A stretch of DNA of 64,000 nt, taken from NCBI RefSeq assembly GCF_003258515.1, contig NZ_QGEH01000001.1, positions 124,001 to 188,000 on the forward strand, read 5' to 3'. A model generated the notes under the pieces. The model was given only the letters and a program-made list of their open reading frames with translations, did not search any database and was not told where the DNA came from. This document shows, one piece after another, positions 61,121-64,000 of this stretch. Positions within the stretch are counted from its first letter, which is position 1. Every line of letters begins with the position of its first letter. This stretch comes from Marinobacter bohaiensis (GTDB lineage: Bacteria; Pseudomonadota; Gammaproteobacteria; Pseudomonadales; Oleiphilaceae). The position numbers and the translations under genes were made by a program.

Positions 61121-63349
61121 TTGAGCAGACGATGGATGTGTCTGGTTTTGTTGTGCCACGTGGGTGTCGTTATGGCGATGGAACGGGGTGTATCCCTGCC
61201 GGATGCGGCCGGCTACGTTGGTACCGAAACCTGCGCCGGCTGCCACCAGACAGCGACCGCCGACTGGCGGGAGTCCCACCACGATCTGGCGATGGAGCCG
61301 GCCACGCCGGACACCGTGCTCGGCGATTTCGACGATGCCCGCTTTGACTACTACGGCACGGAATCCCGCTTTTTTCGTCGCGGCGAGGATTTTTTCGTCC
61401 GTACCGACGGCCCGGACGGCGAACTGGCGGACTTTCGCATCGCCTACACCTTCGGCGTGGAACCGCTGCAGCAGTACCTGATTGAGATGCCCGGCGGCCG
61501 CCTGCAGGCGCTGAGTATCGTCTGGGATGCCCGCCCCGAAAGCGACGGCGGGCAGCGCTGGTACCACCTGTTTCCGGACGAGCCAATCCGGGCTGGCGAT
61601 CCGCTGCACTGGACCGGGCGCGACCAGAACTGGAACTTCATGTGCGCCGACTGCCACTCCACCAACCTGCAGAAAAACTACGACCGCGAATCGCACACCT
61701 ACGCCACCACCTGGAGCGAGATCGATGTCGCCTGCGAAAGCTGCCACGGGCCCGGTCAGACCCACGTGGAAGCGATGCAGGCGGACAACTGGGATCTGCC
61801 TCACAGTGGTTTCCAGCTCTCCCTGTCCCGGGCGGAAACCCGGGTCTGGGCCATCGACCCGAAAACCGGCAATCCGCACCCCTGGCAGAGCGGCCCCGAA
61901 GCCCAGCCGGAGCTGGAAGTCTGCGCCCAGTGCCATTCCCGCCGCGCCACCCAGTTCCACGGCGCGCGCCCGGACGACGGCCTGTTCAACCATTTCATGC
62001 CGTCCCTGCTGGAAGATGGCCTGTACCACGCCGACGGCCAGATCGACGGGGAAGTCTACGTTTACGGCTCCTTCGTGCAGAGCAAGATGCATCAGGCGGG
62101 CGTGACCTGTTCGGATTGCCACAACCCCCACAGCCTGGCGCTGAAAGCCGAGGGCAACGCCGTCTGCGGCCAGTGCCACCAGGTCTCCAAGTACGACGCG
62201 GAAACCCATCACGGCCACCCCCAGGGCAGCCCAGGCGCCCAGTGCGTGAATTGCCACATGCCCGAGAAAACCTACATGGGCGTCGACGACCGGCGCGATC
62301 ACAGCTTCCGCATCCCGCGTCCGGACCTGAGCGTCGAGCTGGGCGTGCCCAACGCCTGTACCCAGTGCCACGACGACCGCGATGCCCAGTGGGCCGCCGA
62401 GGCCCTGGAGAAGCGCCACGGCGAACCGCCGCAGGGGCATTTCGCCCGGGCGCTGTACGCCGGGCGCTACGGTGGACCGCAGGCGGAACAGCGGTTGTCC
62501 GACCTGATCCTCGATACCACCCAGCCGGCCATCGCCCGGGCCACGGCGGTGTCGCTGCTGCCGCGCTACCTGTCCCAGCAATCGGCACCGGTGCTGCAGC
62601 AGGCCAGCCGCTCCGACGATCCGTTGATCGCTTTGGGTGCCGCCGAGTCGCTGGATGGCCTTCCCCAGCAGTACCGTCCCATGTTTGGCCTGCCCGGCCT
62701 GTACGATGGTCACCGGGTCATCCGCAGCCTGACGGCCAGCAGCCTGTCGCCCTCAAGTATTCCCGCCAATCCGCCGGATCTGCGGCAGCGCTATGACGCG
62801 GCGCTGGACGAATACATCGAATCCCAGCGCAACAACGCCGACCGGCCGGAGTCGTTGACCAACCTGGGGGACATCCGGGGCCGGCAGGGAGACGCCGAAG
62901 CATCGGAGGCCAGCTACCGCGACGCCATCGACCTGGCGCCGGAATACACCCCGGCCTACGTCAACCTGTCGGATTTCCTGCGCAGCCAGGGCCGTGATGA
63001 GGCGGGGCGCGAGGTGCTGGAACAGGGATTGAGCCGCGTGCGCGATCCGGCGCCGATTCATCACGCCCTGGGGCTACTGCTGGTGCGCCAGAAGCAGCTT
63101 GGCGCCGCGTTGCCCCACCTGCGTCAGGCGGCGGAGGCGCCTTCGGCCAGCACCCGCTATCGTTATGTGTATGCCGTCGCGCTGCAGTCCAGTGGCGATG
63201 TGCGCCGGGCCATCGAGGTGTTGGAAATGGCCCACAACGACGATCCCGGCGACCGCGACGTGCTGGCGGCTCTGGTGTCCTACCTGCGCGCGACGGGGCA
63301 GGCACAGAAGGCGGATTTCTACGTCCGTCGACAGGCGGGCGGTGGTTAG
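61121..63349 (+). CDS. Octahaem c-type cytochrome with C-terminal TPRs
   Basis: A 742-residue periplasmic protein with a signal peptide (WMCLVLLCHVGVVMA). Eight CxxCH haem sites are seen: CAGCH, CADCH, CESCH, CAQCH, CSDCH, CGQCH, CVNCH and CTQCH, the first at 38-42. A HEAT-like Ala-rich region (about 440-560) and three or four TPRs (about 585-735) follow. The TTG has AGAGG at 8 bp; ATG 61136 is the alternative. It may act in electron transfer or a multiprotein redox complex. No close enzyme match is assigned. Confidence 0.85.
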   Translation: MSRRWMCLVLLCHVGVVMAMERGVSLPDAAGYVGTETCAGCHQTATADWRESHHDLAMEPATPDTVLGDFDDARFDYYGTESRFFRRGEDFFVRTDGPDGELADFRIAYTFGVEPLQQYLIEMPGGRLQALSIVWDARPESDGGQRWYHLFPDEPIRAGDPLHWTGRDQNWNFMCADCHSTNLQKNYDRESHTYATTWSEIDVACESCHGPGQTHVEAMQADNWDLPHSGFQLSLSRAETRVWAIDPKTGNPHPWQSGPEAQPELEVCAQCHSRRATQFHGARPDDGLFNHFMPSLLEDGLYHADGQIDGEVYVYGSFVQSKMHQAGVTCSDCHNPHSLALKAEGNAVCGQCHQVSKYDAETHHGHPQGSPGAQCVNCHMPEKTYMGVDDRRDHSFRIPRPDLSVELGVPNACTQCHDDRDAQWAAEALEKRHGEPPQGHFARALYAGRYGGPQAEQRLSDLILDTTQPAIARATAVSLLPRYLSQQSAPVLQQASRSDDPLIALGAAESLDGLPQQYRPMFGLPGLYDGHRVIRSLTASSLSPSSIPANPPDLRQRYDAALDEYIESQRNNADRPESLTNLGDIRGRQGDAEASEASYRDAIDLAPEYTPAYVNLSDFLRSQGRDEAGREVLEQGLSRVRDPAPIHHALGLLLVRQKQLGAALPHLRQAAEAPSASTRYRYVYAVALQSSGDVRRAIEVLEMAHNDDPGDRDVLAALVSYLRATGQAQKADFYVRRQAGGG

Positions 63350-63415
63350 CGGGCATCCGTCGGGCACCCGCTGACGTAATCGGCTGGAAAAAGAAAGCAA
63401 TCAGGAAAACAGAAT

Positions 63416-63478
63416 ACAGGAAGCAGGAAGCAGGAAGCAGGAAGCAGGAAGCAGGAAGCAGGAAGCAGGAAGCAGGAA
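63416..63478. repeat. Heptanucleotide tandem repeat upstream of mltF
   Basis: Eight perfect AAGCAGG units run from 63421 to 63476, preceded by a partial copy (ACAGG) and followed by an A run. The array ends 16 bp before the mltF ribosome binding site, so a change of unit number would alter promoter or leader spacing. Confidence 0.9.
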
Positions 63479-63505
63479 AAATCAGAACAACGGGGAGATC
63501 CCATT

Positions 63506-64000
63506 ATGAGATCGACGGTTCCCTGCCTGGCCACGCTGTGCTTATCGCTCACGCTGGCCGCGTGCGACACACGGGATGATACTTCGAAGGATCAGGCCGC
63601 CACCGCCGGCGGGACGGACTCGCCACCGGCCGAAGCGCCGCGTGAAGAGCAAGATCGCCTGCAGCCGCCCGGCGAAAGCGGTGTGTTGCGGGTGGTTACC
63701 CGCAACGGCTCCACCACCTACTACCTGGACCGTCTGGAGGAGCCCGCCGGTCCCGAACACGACCTGGTGCAGGCGTTCGCCCGGCAGCAGGGCTGGGCGG
63801 TGGAATGGGTTGTGGTGCCGTCCACGGCCGAGGTGCTCCAACGTTTGCGGGCCGGTGATGTGCATCTGGCCGCCGCCGGCCTGACCCATCTGGCCTCGCG
63901 GGACGCCGCGTTCCTGCGCGGTGGCCAGTATCGCGCCATCACCGAGCAACTCGTGTGCAACCGGGCCCTGCGCCCGTTGCCGGATACGGCGGCGGAAATG
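63506..64000 (+). CDS. mltF: Membrane-bound lytic murein transglycosylase F (3' partial)
   Basis: The first 165 residues of a lipoprotein. The lipobox LTLAAC lies at the end of the signal peptide, then a 35-residue Ala/Pro/Asp linker, then GVLRVVTRNGSTTYYLD, the start of the amino-acid-binding-protein-like domain that precedes the transglycosylase domain in MltF. The ATG has GGGGAG at ideal spacing. The catalytic SLT domain lies beyond the window. The gene was found by reading, because it has no stop in the window. Confidence 0.85.
   Translation, partial: MRSTVPCLATLCLSLTLAACDTRDDTSKDQAATAGGTDSPPAEAPREEQDRLQPPGESGVLRVVTRNGSTTYYLDRLEEPAGPEHDLVQAFARQQGWAVEWVVVPSTAEVLQRLRAGDVHLAAAGLTHLASRDAAFLRGGQYRAITEQLVCNRALRPLPDTAAEM

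Noticed and set aside
63416-63478. CRISPR-like direct repeat array
   Set aside because: Units are 7 bp with no spacers, and no cas gene is nearby; this is a simple tandem repeat.

Overview
The window is GC-rich DNA, densely packed with operons that start on Shine-Dalgarno sites. Gene content points to an aerobic, probably marine or halophilic gammaproteobacterium: cytochrome-linked urate hydroxylase, TRAP transporters, a DUF1127 protein, alkyl sulfatase, and REP elements that begin with GTAG. No rRNA, tRNA, insertion sequence, prophage or CRISPR array was seen. The first and last genes (an NMT1-type binding protein and mltF) are cut by the window edges.

Region 1 (about 0.7-21.3 kb) is a complete aerobic purine catabolism island. 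Guanine deaminase and xanthine dehydrogenase (XdhABC) make urate. PuuD, UraH and UraD convert urate to allantoin. PuuE, allantoicase and ureidoglycolate lyase take it to glyoxylate and urea. A nucleoside/purine-type ABC transporter (one ATPase, two permeases) and a Tsx-like outer-membrane channel supply substrate. A RutR-like TetR regulator is encoded inside the island, and two RutR-like operator half-site pairs lie between xdhA and the transporter. Isopenicillin-N-synthase-like oxygenases sit at both ends, with an extra amidohydrolase beside the second. A HigBA-type toxin-antitoxin pair and REP elements are inserted.

Region 2 (21.3-23.7 kb) has an AhpD-like protein divergent from a TetR regulator with three shared 16-bp boxes, then a type-2 lumazine synthase (ribH2) behind an FMN riboswitch.

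Region 3 (23.7-36.6 kb) looks like an erythritol/threitol catabolic locus. It holds an EltD-like dehydrogenase, a split DhaK/DhaL kinase, an RpiB-family isomerase (DerI-like), a SorC-family regulator and a DUF2291 plus RbsABC-type transporter. Adjacent transaldolase and transketolase genes could consume the erythrose 4-phosphate produced.

Region 4 (36.8-48.4 kb) contains a DctPQM TRAP transporter with proC and a divergent AraC regulator, a DUF1127 protein, a TauE permease, a PAS-PAS-GGDEF-EAL protein with a degenerate GGDEF, a DUF3750 lipoprotein-like protein, an EamA exporter divergent from a LysR regulator, and a GNAT acetyltransferase.

Region 5 (48.4-52.4 kb) is an arsenic resistance cluster (arsB, arsH, arsC, arsR and an ArsN-like acetyltransferase), followed by another GNAT gene.

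Region 6 (52.4-64 kb) is mostly envelope and periplasm. Two consecutive modules each have a secreted enzyme followed by an outer-membrane barrel (DUF1254 protein plus barrel, alkyl sulfatase plus barrel), and the two enzymes share a conserved leader whose hairpin includes the ribosome binding site. Then come a spermidine-synthase-like protein, a GluR0-type ligand-gated potassium channel, an eight-heme cytochrome with TPRs, a heptanucleotide tandem repeat, and the start of mltF.
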